DNA of 64,000 bases from Streptomyces sp. adm13(2018). GTDB lineage: Bacteria; Actinomycetota; Actinomycetes; Streptomycetales; Streptomycetaceae. Within the stretch, counting starts at the first letter, position 1, and each line of letters begins with the position of its first letter. The translations under genes and the position numbers were made by a program. The DNA lies in NCBI RefSeq assembly GCF_008042145.1, contig NZ_RDBH01000141.1, forward strand, positions 1,237,392-1,301,391, written 5' to 3'. Of this stretch, positions 54,637 to 63,122 are shown piece after piece. The notes below the pieces were generated by a model. That model worked only from the letters and a program-made list of their open reading frames with translations. It had not been told where the DNA came from and searched no databases.

Positions 54637-55215
54637 GTGAGAAAGCGCGCGGGCCTCACCGTCGAGAAGATCACGCAGGCCGCTGCCGACCTGGCGGACG
54701 AGGTCGGCATCCAGGCCGTCACCCTCTCGGCGCTGGCCCGCGACTTCGGGGTCAAGGACGCCAGTCTGTACGCGCACGTCAAGAACCTCCAGGACGTGCG
54801 GACCCGGGTGGCGCTGCTCGCCGCCGAGGAGATGAGCGACGAACTCGCGGCCGCCATCGCCGGCCGGTCCGAGGAGGGCGCTCTCACCGCCTTCGCTGAC
54901 GCGTATCGCGCCTACGCCCTGCGCTGTCCCGGACGGTACGCGGCGACCCAGATCGGCCTGGACCTCGACGAGATCTCCGGCGCCAAGGGATTCGTCCGCA
55001 ACATCGAACTGACGTACGCGGTGCTCCGGGCCTATCGGCTCGAGGAGCCCGACCTGACTGATGCCGTCCGGTTCATGCGCAGCACCTTCCACGGCTTCAT
55101 CACCATCGAGGCGACCGGAGGTTTCGGGCACCCCCGGGATCTCGACGGTTCCTGGCACAGGGTGGTCGCGGCGGTGCACACCGCGCTTCGGCAATGGGCG
55201 CAGGGTGCGGCCTGA
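54637..55215 (+). CDS. TetR-family regulator
   Basis: 192-aa TetR repressor-type protein. The HTH is LSALARDFGVKDASLYAHV and the C-terminal part resembles the WHG-type ligand domain (FRSTFHGFITIEATGGFG-like segment). GTG 54637 was chosen because AGGGA lies just upstream and the family N-terminus starts here; the frame upstream is antisense-like and lacks homology. The ligand is unknown. It converges on the ScbR-like gene, with 62 bp between them. Confidence 0.88.
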   Translation: MRKRAGLTVEKITQAAADLADEVGIQAVTLSALARDFGVKDASLYAHVKNLQDVRTRVALLAAEEMSDELAAAIAGRSEEGALTAFADAYRAYALRCPGRYAATQIGLDLDEISGAKGFVRNIELTYAVLRAYRLEEPDLTDAVRFMRSTFHGFITIEATGGFGHPRDLDGSWHRVVAAVHTALRQWAQGAA

Positions 55216-55277
55216 CGCCTCGGTGGTGCCGGTGCCCGCGGCGGTCCGCGTCCGCCCGGTGGGCTGTGTTCCCGTAG

Positions 55278-55913
55278 TCAGTCGGCGATGAAACCCTTGA
55301 ACACGGCGTCGCGCATCTCCAGGTAGCGCTCCATCATGTCGGCGCGTTCCGTCAGGACGTCGGAGATGTGCTGCACGCCGAAGAACGCGGACACGACGAC
55401 GCGGGCGAGGGCCTCCGGGTCGGTGTCCGGGACGAGTTCTCCCGCCTCCCGGGCCTCCGTGATCAGGGCGGCGAGCATCTCCCGCCACCACTCGTAGGGC
55501 TTGGGCAGGTTCGCTCCGATCAGGGAGCGCTCGATCTGCAGCCGTGCGCCGGCCCGGACCATGGTGTCCCCCCGGAACGCCTCCGCGGTGCTGTCCAGCA
55601 CGGCGAGCAGCGTGTCGAGCGGGCTCTCCTTCGTCGCGCGCACCCGCTCCACGAGTTCGGGCCAGCGCTGGTAGTGCTCCTCGACGACGGCGATGGCGAG
55701 CACGTGCTTGTTGGCGTAGTGGAAGTACACCGCGCCCTTGGTCATGCCGACCCGGTCCGCGACGTCCTGGAGGGTGACGGTCGGGTATCCCTGTTCGGCG
55801 AAGACCTCGGCCGCGGCGTTCAGGATCTGCGCCTTGGTGCGTCGCGCACGCTCCTGTTTAGGCCGGCTGGTGGCCGGTTGGGTCGTGCCTGGGGTGCTGT
55901 TCGTAGCGTGCAT
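55278..55913 (-). CDS. ScbR/ArpA-type gamma-butyrolactone receptor
   Basis: 211-aa TetR-family protein with the butyrolactone-receptor pattern. The HTH is VTLQDVADRVGMTKGAVYFHY, followed by ANKHVLAIAVVEEHYQRWPELV and the ligand-domain segment GARLQIERSLIGANLPKPYEWW. It represses target genes until a gamma-butyrolactone-type signal binds. ATG 55913 is preceded by GGAGG at nine bases. It is divergent from the AfsA-like synthase gene, the classic scbR/scbA arrangement, with an operator-like element between. Ligand identity cannot be told. Confidence 0.88.
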   Translation of the reverse strand: MHATNSTPGTTQPATSRPKQERARRTKAQILNAAAEVFAEQGYPTVTLQDVADRVGMTKGAVYFHYANKHVLAIAVVEEHYQRWPELVERVRATKESPLDTLLAVLDSTAEAFRGDTMVRAGARLQIERSLIGANLPKPYEWWREMLAALITEAREAGELVPDTDPEALARVVVSAFFGVQHISDVLTERADMMERYLEMRDAVFKGFIAD

Positions 55914-55982
55914 CGAAGCCCGCCTCCCTCGTCGTGTGAGCCCCACGGGAGCGCCTCTGAGGGCCCGTGGCTCCCACCCTTG

Positions 55983-56004
55983 AAATATCCCTTCGGGAAT
56001 GTAT
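55983..56004. promoter_or_regulatory. ARE-like operator between receptor and synthase genes
   Basis: 22-bp dyad: AAATATCCC (55983-55991), TTCG, GGAATGTAT (55996-56004). Length, symmetry and position match the autoregulatory elements bound by ScbR-type receptors. Similar elements lie near 58835 and 60252. Confidence 0.55.
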
Positions 56005-56056
56005 ATTTTCTCGAGTCGATCATAGTCCCATTCGCCGGGGCTGCTGAGGGGGAAAC

Positions 56057-57055
56057 ATGGCGATCGGTCTCACCGAGGACGTCCGGGCCACGGACGTGTC
56101 GGGGCACTCTCTTACCTACGATCAGACGGTGTCGCGCGCCCTGGTGCACCGCGCCGCCGTGTCCGAGGTGTTCCTGACGGACGGGTGCAGGTCGGCAGAG
56201 ACCGAACGCATCCTCATAGCCGCCCAGTGGCCACGCAGCCAGGCGCTGTACCAACCGGACGCCGCGGGATTCAGCGACCCCGTCCTCCTCGTCGAGACCG
56301 TGCGCCAGGCGGCCGTCTACGCCGCACACCGCTTCCACGACGTCCCCCTGACCCGACGCTTCATCTTCTGCGACCTCCGGCTCGACATCGAGGCCCCCCA
56401 CCCGCTGCGCGTGGGGGCGACGCCCCTGCACGTGGTGCTCGACGGGCGGTTCGAGCCCGAGGGCGACCTGGCCGCCGAGCGCTTCGGCGCGCGCTACTCC
56501 ACGACCGTCCACGCCGGCGGACAGTACTGCGGACGTGCCTCGGTGAGGCTTCTCGCGGTCGGCGACGAGCTCTACGACGCGCTGCGCTACCGCGTGTCCA
56601 CCCCGGTCGGCGGACCCCGGCAGGCGCGGCCCGGGACGCTGTTGTCGCCCACCGAGGTGGGGCAGGTCCGACCGGAGAACGTGCTGCTCAGCAGGGAGGG
56701 AGCGGGTCGGTACGGCATGCATCTCGCCACCGGGCACCCCGGCTACTTCGAGCACGCCTGCGACCATGTCCCCGGGATGGCCCTCGTCGAGGCGTTCCGC
56801 CAGGCCGGTCACCAGACGCTGCGCCGGTCCGGAGACCTCCGGTCCCACCTGATGACGGGCTGCGAGGTCCGCTTCGACGCCTTCGGCGAACTGGACGTGC
56901 CCGTCACGATCCTGGCCCAGGAGCAGCCCGCGCCGTCCGTGGGTTCGGACGACCTGCCGGTCCGTCTGACGGCGTTCCAGGGGGAGGTCGTCCTCGCCCG
57001 GGCCACGACGACGTACCGCCCTCGCCCCACCTGTCAGCCGGCCGCCGCCGTCTGA
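56057..57055 (+). CDS. AfsA/ScbA-type butyrolactone synthase
   Basis: 332-aa protein with two AfsA repeats of hotdog type: LVHRAAVSEVFLTD with DPVLLVETVRQAAVY, then SREGAGRYGMHLATGHPGYF with CDHVPGMALVEAFRQAG. AfsA enzymes join a beta-ketoacyl chain from ACP to dihydroxyacetone phosphate, the first committed step to gamma-butyrolactone signals. GAGGGGG precedes ATG 56057. The gene is divergent from the receptor and followed by a HAD phosphatase gene, which could act later in the same pathway. Confidence 0.9.
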   Translation: MAIGLTEDVRATDVSGHSLTYDQTVSRALVHRAAVSEVFLTDGCRSAETERILIAAQWPRSQALYQPDAAGFSDPVLLVETVRQAAVYAAHRFHDVPLTRRFIFCDLRLDIEAPHPLRVGATPLHVVLDGRFEPEGDLAAERFGARYSTTVHAGGQYCGRASVRLLAVGDELYDALRYRVSTPVGGPRQARPGTLLSPTEVGQVRPENVLLSREGAGRYGMHLATGHPGYFEHACDHVPGMALVEAFRQAGHQTLRRSGDLRSHLMTGCEVRFDAFGELDVPVTILAQEQPAPSVGSDDLPVRLTAFQGEVVLARATTTYRPRPTCQPAAAV

Positions 57056-57089
57056 CGTCCACCGTCGCACGGCCAGAAGGGGGAGCGTC

Positions 57090-57407
57090 GTGGAGATCCA
57101 TCAGCTGCGTGTCTTTCGCGAAGTGGCACGGGAGGCGAGCTTCACGCGGGCGGCCAGGAACCTGCACTGCGCCCAGTCCACGGTCACCGGTCAGATCAAG
57201 AGTCTGGAATCGTCCCTCGGCGTGGTCCTCTTCCTGCGGCGGGGCCGCTGCCCCATCGAGCTGACGCCCGCGGGATCGGTGCTCCAGAGCCGGGTGGACC
57301 GACTCCTCCACGAGGTCGAGACGATGGGCCGCGAGGTCAAGTACGCGGCTCGGCAGGGGGAGCTCGGGCACCAGCGCTGCCCTGTCAAGAGCGCTCATGC
57401 GGTCTGA
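57090..57407 (+). CDS. LysR-type HTH-only protein
   Basis: 105 aa, only the N-terminal DNA-binding half of a LysR regulator (MEIHQLRVFREVAREASFTR, AARNLHCAQSTVTGQIKSLE, LGVVLFLRR) plus the linker helix. The inducer-binding domain, about 200 residues, is absent, and no remnant is visible downstream. GGGGGAG sits just before GTG 57090. It is either a truncated gene or a stand-alone HTH, which could compete with full-length regulators. It follows the AfsA gene by 34 bp. Confidence 0.8.
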   Translation: MEIHQLRVFREVAREASFTRAARNLHCAQSTVTGQIKSLESSLGVVLFLRRGRCPIELTPAGSVLQSRVDRLLHEVETMGREVKYAARQGELGHQRCPVKSAHAV

Positions 57408-57548
57408 CCCGGCGGTCGGCCCCTTGTGCGGGCGCGCCCGGACGGTCGCCCGTCCCCGCCGGCCGTCCCCCTCGGCTGGTCACCCCGGCTCGACCAGCCG
57501 CACCGTCACGAACTGCCGCCGCCCGGAGCCGGAGGCGGCAAGGACACC

Positions 57549-58304
57549 ATGAACGACCCCTCCACCATCGTCGCCTTCTTCGACGTCGACGAGACGCTCA
57601 TCAACGTGAAGAGCATGGCCGACTTCCTCGCCTTCTACTGGCAATGGTCCGGCGAGGACCCGAGTCGCTTCGCGAGAGCGCGCGACGAACACCTCGACCG
57701 GCAGGCCGCCGGGGCGTCCCGGGCCCAGCTCAACCGGGCCTTCTACCGGAACTTCCGCGGCGCTCCCGAGGAGGAGCTGCACCGGGCCGGCCGCGACTGG
57801 TTCGCGGCCGAGCAGGCCCGCGGGGATCTCTTTCACCCGCCCGCAGTCGAGGCCCTGCGGACCCACCGGCGCGCAGGCCACCACATCGCACTGGTCTCCG
57901 GATCCTTCCTTCCCTGCCTCGCGCCGGTCGCCGACGTACTGCACGCCGACACGGTGCTCTGCACCGCCCCCGTGGTCCGCCAGGGAGTGCTGACCGGGGA
58001 GGTCGGTCCGCCGGCGATCGGTCCGCGCAAGGCCGAGCTGGCGCGACGGACGATGGGGGAACGCCGCGCGGACCCGGCGGGCTGCCATGCGTACGGCGAC
58101 GACTCCAGCGACGCGGACCTGCTCCGCGCGGTGGGTCGCCCCGTGGTGGTGGGCGAGGACCCCGTACTCAACGCTCTTGCGCTGCGTGAGGGGTGGGCGA
58201 CCCTTCCGGGAGTTCCGCGGGGGCGGCGCGGCGCACTGGTGGCAGCAGCATCCGCCACATCTGCGGGGAGTCGTCGCCCTGGGCCTCCGGCGAGCCCGCG
58301 CTGA
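57549..58304 (+). CDS. HAD-superfamily phosphatase (HAD-IB/SerB-like)
   Basis: 251-aa HAD hydrolase. Motif I is FFDVDETL (nucleophile Asp), motif II Ser in ALVSGSF, motif III Lys in GPRKAEL, and motif IV is HAYGDDSSDADLL. It is similar to SerB-type phosphatases. Next to an AfsA gene it is a reasonable candidate for removing the phosphate of the butenolide/butanolide intermediate; that is inference. AAGGA precedes ATG 57549. Its last 137 bp overlap the 3' end of the convergent TetR gene; the C-terminal 30 residues are low-complexity Ala/Gly/Pro/Arg. Confidence 0.87.
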   Translation: MNDPSTIVAFFDVDETLINVKSMADFLAFYWQWSGEDPSRFARARDEHLDRQAAGASRAQLNRAFYRNFRGAPEEELHRAGRDWFAAEQARGDLFHPPAVEALRTHRRAGHHIALVSGSFLPCLAPVADVLHADTVLCTAPVVRQGVLTGEVGPPAIGPRKAELARRTMGERRADPAGCHAYGDDSSDADLLRAVGRPVVVGEDPVLNALALREGWATLPGVPRGRRGALVAAASATSAGSRRPGPPASPR

Positions 58305-58803
58305 GGTGTCGCAGTCCCAGGAGGACGGCGAGCAACAGCCGGCTGAGTACCTCGGGCCGGTGGGACCGGTCGACCATGCCGCCTTCCTGTGCGACGGCCA
58401 CCAGGCGCAGCAGGAGTTCCTGGAGCTCCTGCACCTGCTTGGCGCGCAGCCCCTCGGACCACGCCCTGTCCATCACCAGGCGCAGACCGGCGCCGAACAG
58501 CGCGTCGTTCCGGACGTGGTCCGCGAGGTTCGTGAGCAGCGCGTCGAGCACCTGGACCGGGGCCGAGTCGGAGTAGGCGGCCGCATCGAGCGCCTCCTGC
58601 CATCGCTGCTCGAACCGCCTGGTCAGTTCGGCGCTCAGGGCGGCCTTTGACGGGAAGTGACCGTAGAGCGCCCCCTTGGTGAGACCGGTACGGCGGGCGA
58701 TGGTCTCCAGGTTGGCTCCCGCGAATCCCTGGGCGGCGAACTCCTCGGCCGCCGCGTTGAGGACCAGCGCGTAGGTACGTCGTGCCCTGTCCTGCTTCAC
58801 CAT
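58168..58803 (-). CDS. TetR-family regulator, second ScbR-like copy
   Basis: 211-aa TetR protein, the same length as the receptor at 55.3 kb and with similar blocks (LVLNAAAEEFAAQGFAG, ETIARRTGLTKGALYGHF, GAGLRLVMDR). It may be a pseudo-receptor of the ScbR2 type. ATG 58803 has GGGGG seven bases upstream; an in-frame start at 58833 is less likely. It is divergent from the flavoenzyme gene, with an ARE-like element between them. It overlaps the HAD gene tail-to-tail. Confidence 0.87.
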   Translation of the reverse strand: MVKQDRARRTYALVLNAAAEEFAAQGFAGANLETIARRTGLTKGALYGHFPSKAALSAELTRRFEQRWQEALDAAAYSDSAPVQVLDALLTNLADHVRNDALFGAGLRLVMDRAWSEGLRAKQVQELQELLLRLVAVAQEGGMVDRSHRPEVLSRLLLAVLLGLRHLSAGSPEAQGDDSPQMWRMLLPPVRRAAPAELPEGSPTPHAAQER

Positions 58804-58834
58804 CGCGTGGCCCCCACCTGGACGTCCTTCCAAG

Positions 58835-58856
58835 AGATTCCTTCGTGACGGAATTT
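58835..58856. promoter_or_regulatory. ARE-like operator between TetR and flavoenzyme genes
   Basis: AGATTCC-N8-GGAATTT, 22 bp, related to the element at 55983 (shared ATTCCTTCG-type core). It lies 31 bp before the TetR start. Confidence 0.5.
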
Positions 58857-58952
58857 TTTACGATCCCGCCTCCCGACGCAAGTGGTCACGGACGGTGAAG
58901 TCAGGCCACTTCTTCAGGTACGGGTAATGCCCGCATAGAGAAAGAGTAAAAG

Positions 58953-60101
58953 ATGACCCTCCTCGAGCACCCCTCCCACTACCCCTCCTCGTCTCCGTAC
59001 GGGGTCCCCGTCCGGGCCGCGGCCGTCCTCGGGGCGCACCATGCCGCGGAGTCCGAGCTCGCCCGAAGGTTGCACCCGGCCGTGGCCGGAGCGCTGACCG
59101 AGGCGGGATTCCCACGCCACTTCGTCCCTGCGGAGTTCGGCGGAGAGCCGGGAACGTTCGCCGAACTCGTCGAGTCCGTAGCTCTGCTGGGGGAGGGGTG
59201 TACCTCGGCCGCCTGGTGCGCAGCGCTCCAGGCGGCCCACGGCAGACTCGCCGCCCATCTGCCGCGGCGGGGGCAGGCCGACATCTGGGGCTCCGGCCCG
59301 GACGTGCCGATCGCGGCGGCCGTGGTGCCGCCGGCCGGGGAACTCACCGAGGAGCGCGGCGGCTACCGGCTGACCGGGCGGTGGAACCTGGCGAGCGGCG
59401 TCGACCACGCCGACTGGATGCTCCTGGCCGCGCCCGAGCCCGGCGGTGGCGACCGGAGCCCGCGCGTCCTCGCGCTGCCCCGTGCCGACTTCCTGGTCGA
59501 GGACACCTGGCGCAACAGCGGCCTGCGGGGGACCGGCAGCAACTCCGTGACCGTCGCCGGCGTCTTCGTGCCCCGGCACCGCACCATGTCCCGCGACGTG
59601 CTGGCCGCCGGCCGTCCCGAGGAGGACGCGGCGCGCTGTCACCGCGTGCCGTTCCCGCTGGTGGCCTCGCTCATGTTCGCCGCCCCCGCGCTCGGCGCGG
59701 CCCGCGGAGCGCTGGCCGCCTGGAGCAGGGTGGTCGGAGGGGCGTCGGGTGACGGCGAAGGGCTTCCGGGCGACGGCGTCACGCAGCAGGTGCTGGCCCG
59801 CTCGTCCGCCGAGATCGATGCCGCCCACCTCCTGTTGCGCGGCGCGGCCGAACGCGCAGATCACGCCCCGCTCGACCGGCTGCCGGTGGCCCGGAACATG
59901 CGGGACGCGGCCGTGGCGGTGGAGATGCTGGTCGCCGTGGTGGAGCGGCTCTTCCGCAGCGGGGGGACGCGGGTCCAGTCCGAGGCGGAGCCGTTGCAGC
60001 GGTTCTGGCGCGACGTGCACGCGTTGGCCGGTCATGGAGCCCTCCGTTTCGCCCCCGCGGCTGCCGCCTATGCGCGTTCGGTGGCCTCGGAGGGAAGGTA
60101 G
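58953..60101 (+). CDS. Acyl-CoA-dehydrogenase-fold flavin-dependent oxidoreductase
   Basis: 382-aa protein of the acyl-CoA dehydrogenase superfamily: an N-terminal helical domain (GFPRHFVPAEFGGEPGTF), a central beta domain (GYRLTGRWNLASGVDHADW, WRNSGLRGTGSNSVTV) and a C-terminal four-helix domain. It is closest in look to two-component flavin monooxygenases (HpaB/HsaA-like) and acyl-CoA oxidases. The weak purine-rich GAAAGAG precedes ATG 58953. In some streptomycetes acyl-CoA oxidases help build butenolide signals, so a role in signal tailoring is possible but unproven. Confidence 0.83.
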   Translation: MTLLEHPSHYPSSSPYGVPVRAAAVLGAHHAAESELARRLHPAVAGALTEAGFPRHFVPAEFGGEPGTFAELVESVALLGEGCTSAAWCAALQAAHGRLAAHLPRRGQADIWGSGPDVPIAAAVVPPAGELTEERGGYRLTGRWNLASGVDHADWMLLAAPEPGGGDRSPRVLALPRADFLVEDTWRNSGLRGTGSNSVTVAGVFVPRHRTMSRDVLAAGRPEEDAARCHRVPFPLVASLMFAAPALGAARGALAAWSRVVGGASGDGEGLPGDGVTQQVLARSSAEIDAAHLLLRGAAERADHAPLDRLPVARNMRDAAVAVEMLVAVVERLFRSGGTRVQSEAEPLQRFWRDVHALAGHGALRFAPAAAAYARSVASEGR

Positions 60102-60251
60102 GCATGGGCCCGCCGACCCGGCCGGACCAGGGGGCATTCAGGACCTCGCCGCCGAGAGCCGGCTGGAAGGGGGCGAGGGCCCTCGGCGGCGGCCCCGGCC
60201 GGGAGCGGTGCGGGGTCGCGGCGGCTCCATCGGGATCTCCGATGGAATTTG

Positions 60252-60275
60252 AAACCTTTGCGAAGGAATGATTTT
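60252..60275. promoter_or_regulatory. ARE-like element upstream of MarR gene
   Basis: Centred on CCTTTGCGAAGG; read on the minus strand it begins ATTCCTTCG like the other two elements. It lies in the 270-bp gap 60102-60371, which otherwise holds nothing I can assign. Confidence 0.4.
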
Positions 60276-60371
60276 CTCCTCATGGGACACCTTGTGGCCT
60301 CCGAGGAGTGAAGGGGAGACGGGTGCCCGGCCGCGAGCAGGCTTCTCCTGCTCGGCATCGACCGAGAATGG

Positions 60372-61013
60372 ATGATTCCCGTGACCATGTATCCCGGACC
60401 GTCTGCCGTCCTCGCCGCCGGCCGTCGACCCCACCCGGCCGACCGAGGCGACGGCTCGTCGTGCCAGCCCGCCTCCCGAGAGGCCTACGCGGCCCCGGGC
60501 GGCGTCGATCGGCGCGGCGCGGGCTTCGCACCCAGGGTGCCCGCCGGGCCGGTGAACCGCGTGCCGGCCGAGGCGGTCCGCGGCCCCGGCGCCCGCGAGG
60601 CGTCCGCGCAGGAGCTGGCTTGGTGGCAGCGCACCGAGGAGCTGCGATGTCGCTTCGAGCGGGCGCTGACCCGTGAACTCAGCCGGCTGGGGTTGTCCCC
60701 CTCGACGTATCTCGCGCTCGAACAGCTCGCCCTGCACGACGGGCAGTTGCGGATAACCGAGCTCGCCCAGGAGGTACGGCTCAGTCCCTCCTCCGTGTCC
60801 CGCGTCGTGGACCGTCTGGTCCGCGACGATCTCGCGGTGCGCATGCCGAGCCCCGGAGACCGGCGCACGGTGCACGGCCGGATCACCCAGCGGGGCATGG
60901 CGGTCTACGAGAGGGCGCTCCCCGCCTACCGCAAGGCCCTCGCCCTGGCGCTCGACGACGCGCCGCGCGCCCAAGGCGAGATCGAGGGCCCGTACGCGGC
61001 GCCCGGCCGCTAG
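60372..61013 (+). CDS. MarR-family regulator
   Basis: 213-aa protein. Residues about 1-75 are low-complexity and probably disordered, and 76-200 form a MarR winged helix (LSPSTYLALEQLALHDGQLR, ITELAQEVRLSPSSVSRVVD, wing SPGDRRTVHGRIT). The long N-terminal extension is unusual; a later start is possible, but no better ribosome site was found. Its stop codon overlaps that of the convergent FBP gene by four bases. The target is unknown. Confidence 0.83.
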   Translation: MIPVTMYPGPSAVLAAGRRPHPADRGDGSSCQPASREAYAAPGGVDRRGAGFAPRVPAGPVNRVPAEAVRGPGAREASAQELAWWQRTEELRCRFERALTRELSRLGLSPSTYLALEQLALHDGQLRITELAQEVRLSPSSVSRVVDRLVRDDLAVRMPSPGDRRTVHGRITQRGMAVYERALPAYRKALALALDDAPRAQGEIEGPYAAPGR

Positions 61014-61501
61014 AGAAGCGCGTTGAGGAAGCCGGCGAACTTGGCGCGCAGGCGCTCGACCTTCTCGTCCACCGTCAGCGACTCCTTCATGCGGCCGCCG
61101 GGCTGAGCCCGCTTCTTCCCTCGTACGTACAGGGAGCACGCGAGGTCGCTGCAGATGTACTCGCCCACCGTGTCGTCGCCGTGGCCGCTCTGGCGCGCCC
61201 GGCGTGCGGTCATCAGTGTCACCCCGCTCGCCGTGTGCGTCGTCAGGCAGATCGAGCACATGGACTGGTGGCGCACGCCGCCCCGCGGCGACGGCAGACG
61301 GAAGGAGAGGCCCACGAGGCGGCCTTCGTGCTCGGCCACGATGTAGCTGCGCTGGGGTGCGGCCGGGTCGCGCCAGCCGAGGAAGTCGAGGTCCGCCCAG
61401 GGCAGTTCGGGAAGATCCCGCGGCGTCGTGAGGCGGGAGGCCTCGCCCTTGCTGCAGTTGACGAACGAGGCGCGGATTTCCGGGTCGGTCAGTTCCTTCA
61501 T
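61010..61501 (-). CDS. FBP-domain (FusB-like) EF-G-binding zinc-finger protein
   Basis: 163-aa protein with the C-terminal treble-clef zinc finger of the FBP/FusB group: CSIC near residue 81-84 and CSDLAC further on. FusB-type proteins bind EF-G and free it from stalled, drug-locked ribosomes. The EF-G gene only 1.6 kb away supports this reading. ATG 61501 begins the family N-terminus (MKELTDPEIRASFVNC). It is divergent from the MFS gene across 104 bp that hold the dyad CCTA-N7-TAGG. The name fibronectin-binding used in databases is misleading. Confidence 0.83.
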   Translation of the reverse strand: MKELTDPEIRASFVNCSKGEASRLTTPRDLPELPWADLDFLGWRDPAAPQRSYIVAEHEGRLVGLSFRLPSPRGGVRHQSMCSICLTTHTASGVTLMTARRARQSGHGDDTVGEYICSDLACSLYVRGKKRAQPGGRMKESLTVDEKVERLRAKFAGFLNALL

Positions 61502-61520
61502 GATCCTGACCGTAACAGTC

Positions 61521-61535
61521 CCTATGTATAGTAGG
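61521..61535. promoter_or_regulatory. Candidate promoter/operator between FBP and MFS genes
   Basis: CCTATGTATAGTAGG contains TATAGT (61527-61532), a good plus-strand -10, inside an imperfect dyad. No clear -35 is seen. It is probably the shared control site of the divergent pair. Confidence 0.4.
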
Positions 61536-61605
61536 CAAGTGCCAAGGGCTCCTAGGTAGAAGCCCATGCTCCCTTGCATCCATCGCGCAGAGAGAGGCGA
61601 AAGCC

Positions 61606-63045
61606 ATGTCCGAGGAGATCAGCATCACGAGCGCCGAGGAGGGGGCACCGGCCGAGCCGGCTCCGCAGCCGGAACGTTCGCCCGTCGTCGTGGCGCTCGT
61701 CCTCGCCCTGGGCGCGTTCGTCGCCCTCCTTGACACCACGATCGTCGGCGTGGCCATGCACTCGTTCACCGAGTACTTCGACGTCGGACTCGCGGACGCC
61801 CAGTGGGCGTCCACCGCCTACCTGCTCGCGATGTCGTCGGTGATCCCGGCCACCGGATGGGCGGCGCAGCGCTTCGGTGCGGCCCACACCTGGATCGCCT
61901 CGCTCTCCGTCTTCCTGCTCGGCTCGCTCCTGTGCGGCGTCGCCTGGTCGATGGGCAGCCTGATCGCGTTCCGGGTCGTGCAGGGCCTCGGCGCGAGCAT
62001 GCTCTTCCCGCTGATGCGCATCATCGTCGTCGAGGTCGCGGGCCGGGCCCAGATGGGCCGCATGATGACGATGATGGCCCTGCCGCTGCTCGTCGCCCCG
62101 GTACTCGGTCCCGTGCTCGGAGGCACCCTCATCCAGGAGTTCTCCTGGCGGTGGGCGTTCTTCCTCAACGTGCCGATCGTCCTCGCTGTGGTCGTGCTGT
62201 CGGCGCGCAACCTCCCCAACTCCAAGGGGCAGACGCCCGGTCGCCTCGACGTCGCCGGACTGCTCACCATGGGCGGCGGCCTCGTCGCCCTCATCCTCGG
62301 TTTCAGCAACCTCGCCAAGGGCGCCGCGGGGACGAGCGCGCAGGTACTTCTGCCCGCCGTGATCGGCGTGGCCCTGCTCGCCGCCCACGGCATCCGGGCC
62401 GCCCGCTCCCTCGCTCCCGGTGTCGTGGACTTCTCACTCTTCCGGGACCGGGCGTTCACCGCGTCCACGTCCATCTCGCTGCTGAACAACTTCGGCCTCT
62501 ACGGTGTCGTCGTCCTCGTCCCGCTGTTCTTCCAGCAGGCAGGAGGCAAGGGGCCGCTGGGCGCTGGAACGATCATGGTCGCCCAGGGGCTCGGCACGGC
62601 GGTCGCCGTCCTGCTCGTGGGCCGGGTCATCGACACCAAGAGCAACCCGCGCGCACTCGTGCTCTGCGGACTCCTGCTGGTTGCCGCCGGCCTGACCACC
62701 TTCGCGGTGGCCGACACGGGAGAGGTGAGCGTCCTGCTGCTCGTCGCCCTGTTCGCGCAGGGCGTCGGCCTCGCTCTGGCCTCCTCGCCCGTCATGGTGA
62801 CGCTGTACCACTCGCTCCCGGCCGCCAGCGTGCCCGCGGCGACCACGGCGAACGCCGTGTCCCAGCAACTCGGCGGCGCCGTGGGCACCGCGACGATCGC
62901 GCTGCTCCTGCAGCACTACGTCTACGTGGCCGGCGGCGCCGCGGCGGACTTCGGCACCGTGTTCTGGTGGGCTCTGCTCTTCGTGGGCCTCACCGCCGTC
63001 CCCGCGCTGTTCCTCCCCCCGGGGACGTCACAGCAGCAGGCGTGA
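61606..63045 (+). CDS. MFS drug exporter, DHA2 (EmrB/QacA) family
   Basis: 479-aa membrane protein with about 14 TM helices. It carries DHA2 motifs: [10 protein letters not shown] in helix 1, [19 protein letters not shown], and the motif-C-like [12 protein letters not shown] in helix 5. It is a proton-driven exporter of drugs or metabolites at the cell membrane. GAGAGG precedes ATG 61606. It is flanked by an EF-G-protecting protein and an EF-G gene, so the exported compound may act on translation; this is inference. A hairpin separates it from the EF-G gene. Confidence 0.9.
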   Translation: MSEEISITSAEEGAPAEPAPQPERSPVVVALVLALGAFVALLDTTIVGVAMHSFTEYFDVGLADAQWASTAYLLAMSSVIPATGWAAQRFGAAHTWIASLSVFLLGSLLCGVAWSMGSLIAFRVVQGLGASMLFPLMRIIVVEVAGRAQMGRMMTMMALPLLVAPVLGPVLGGTLIQEFSWRWAFFLNVPIVLAVVVLSARNLPNSKGQTPGRLDVAGLLTMGGGLVALILGFSNLAKGAAGTSAQVLLPAVIGVALLAAHGIRAARSLAPGVVDFSLFRDRAFTASTSISLLNNFGLYGVVVLVPLFFQQAGGKGPLGAGTIMVAQGLGTAVAVLLVGRVIDTKSNPRALVLCGLLLVAAGLTTFAVADTGEVSVLLLVALFAQGVGLALASSPVMVTLYHSLPAASVPAATTANAVSQQLGGAVGTATIALLLQHYVYVAGGAAADFGTVFWWALLFVGLTAVPALFLPPGTSQQQA

Positions 63046-63053
63046 CCCGGCCT

Positions 63054-63089
63054 GGTGCGCCTGGGGCGCCGACCCGCCCCGGGCGCACC
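63054..63089 (+). terminator. Terminator between MFS and EF-G genes
   Basis: A 15-bp stem (63054-63068 with 63075-63089), with one G-T wobble, around a six-base loop, 9 bp past the MFS stop. Confidence 0.7.
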
Positions 63090-63122
63090 GGCTTCCCCCC
63101 AGCCGTACAGGAAAGAACTCTC

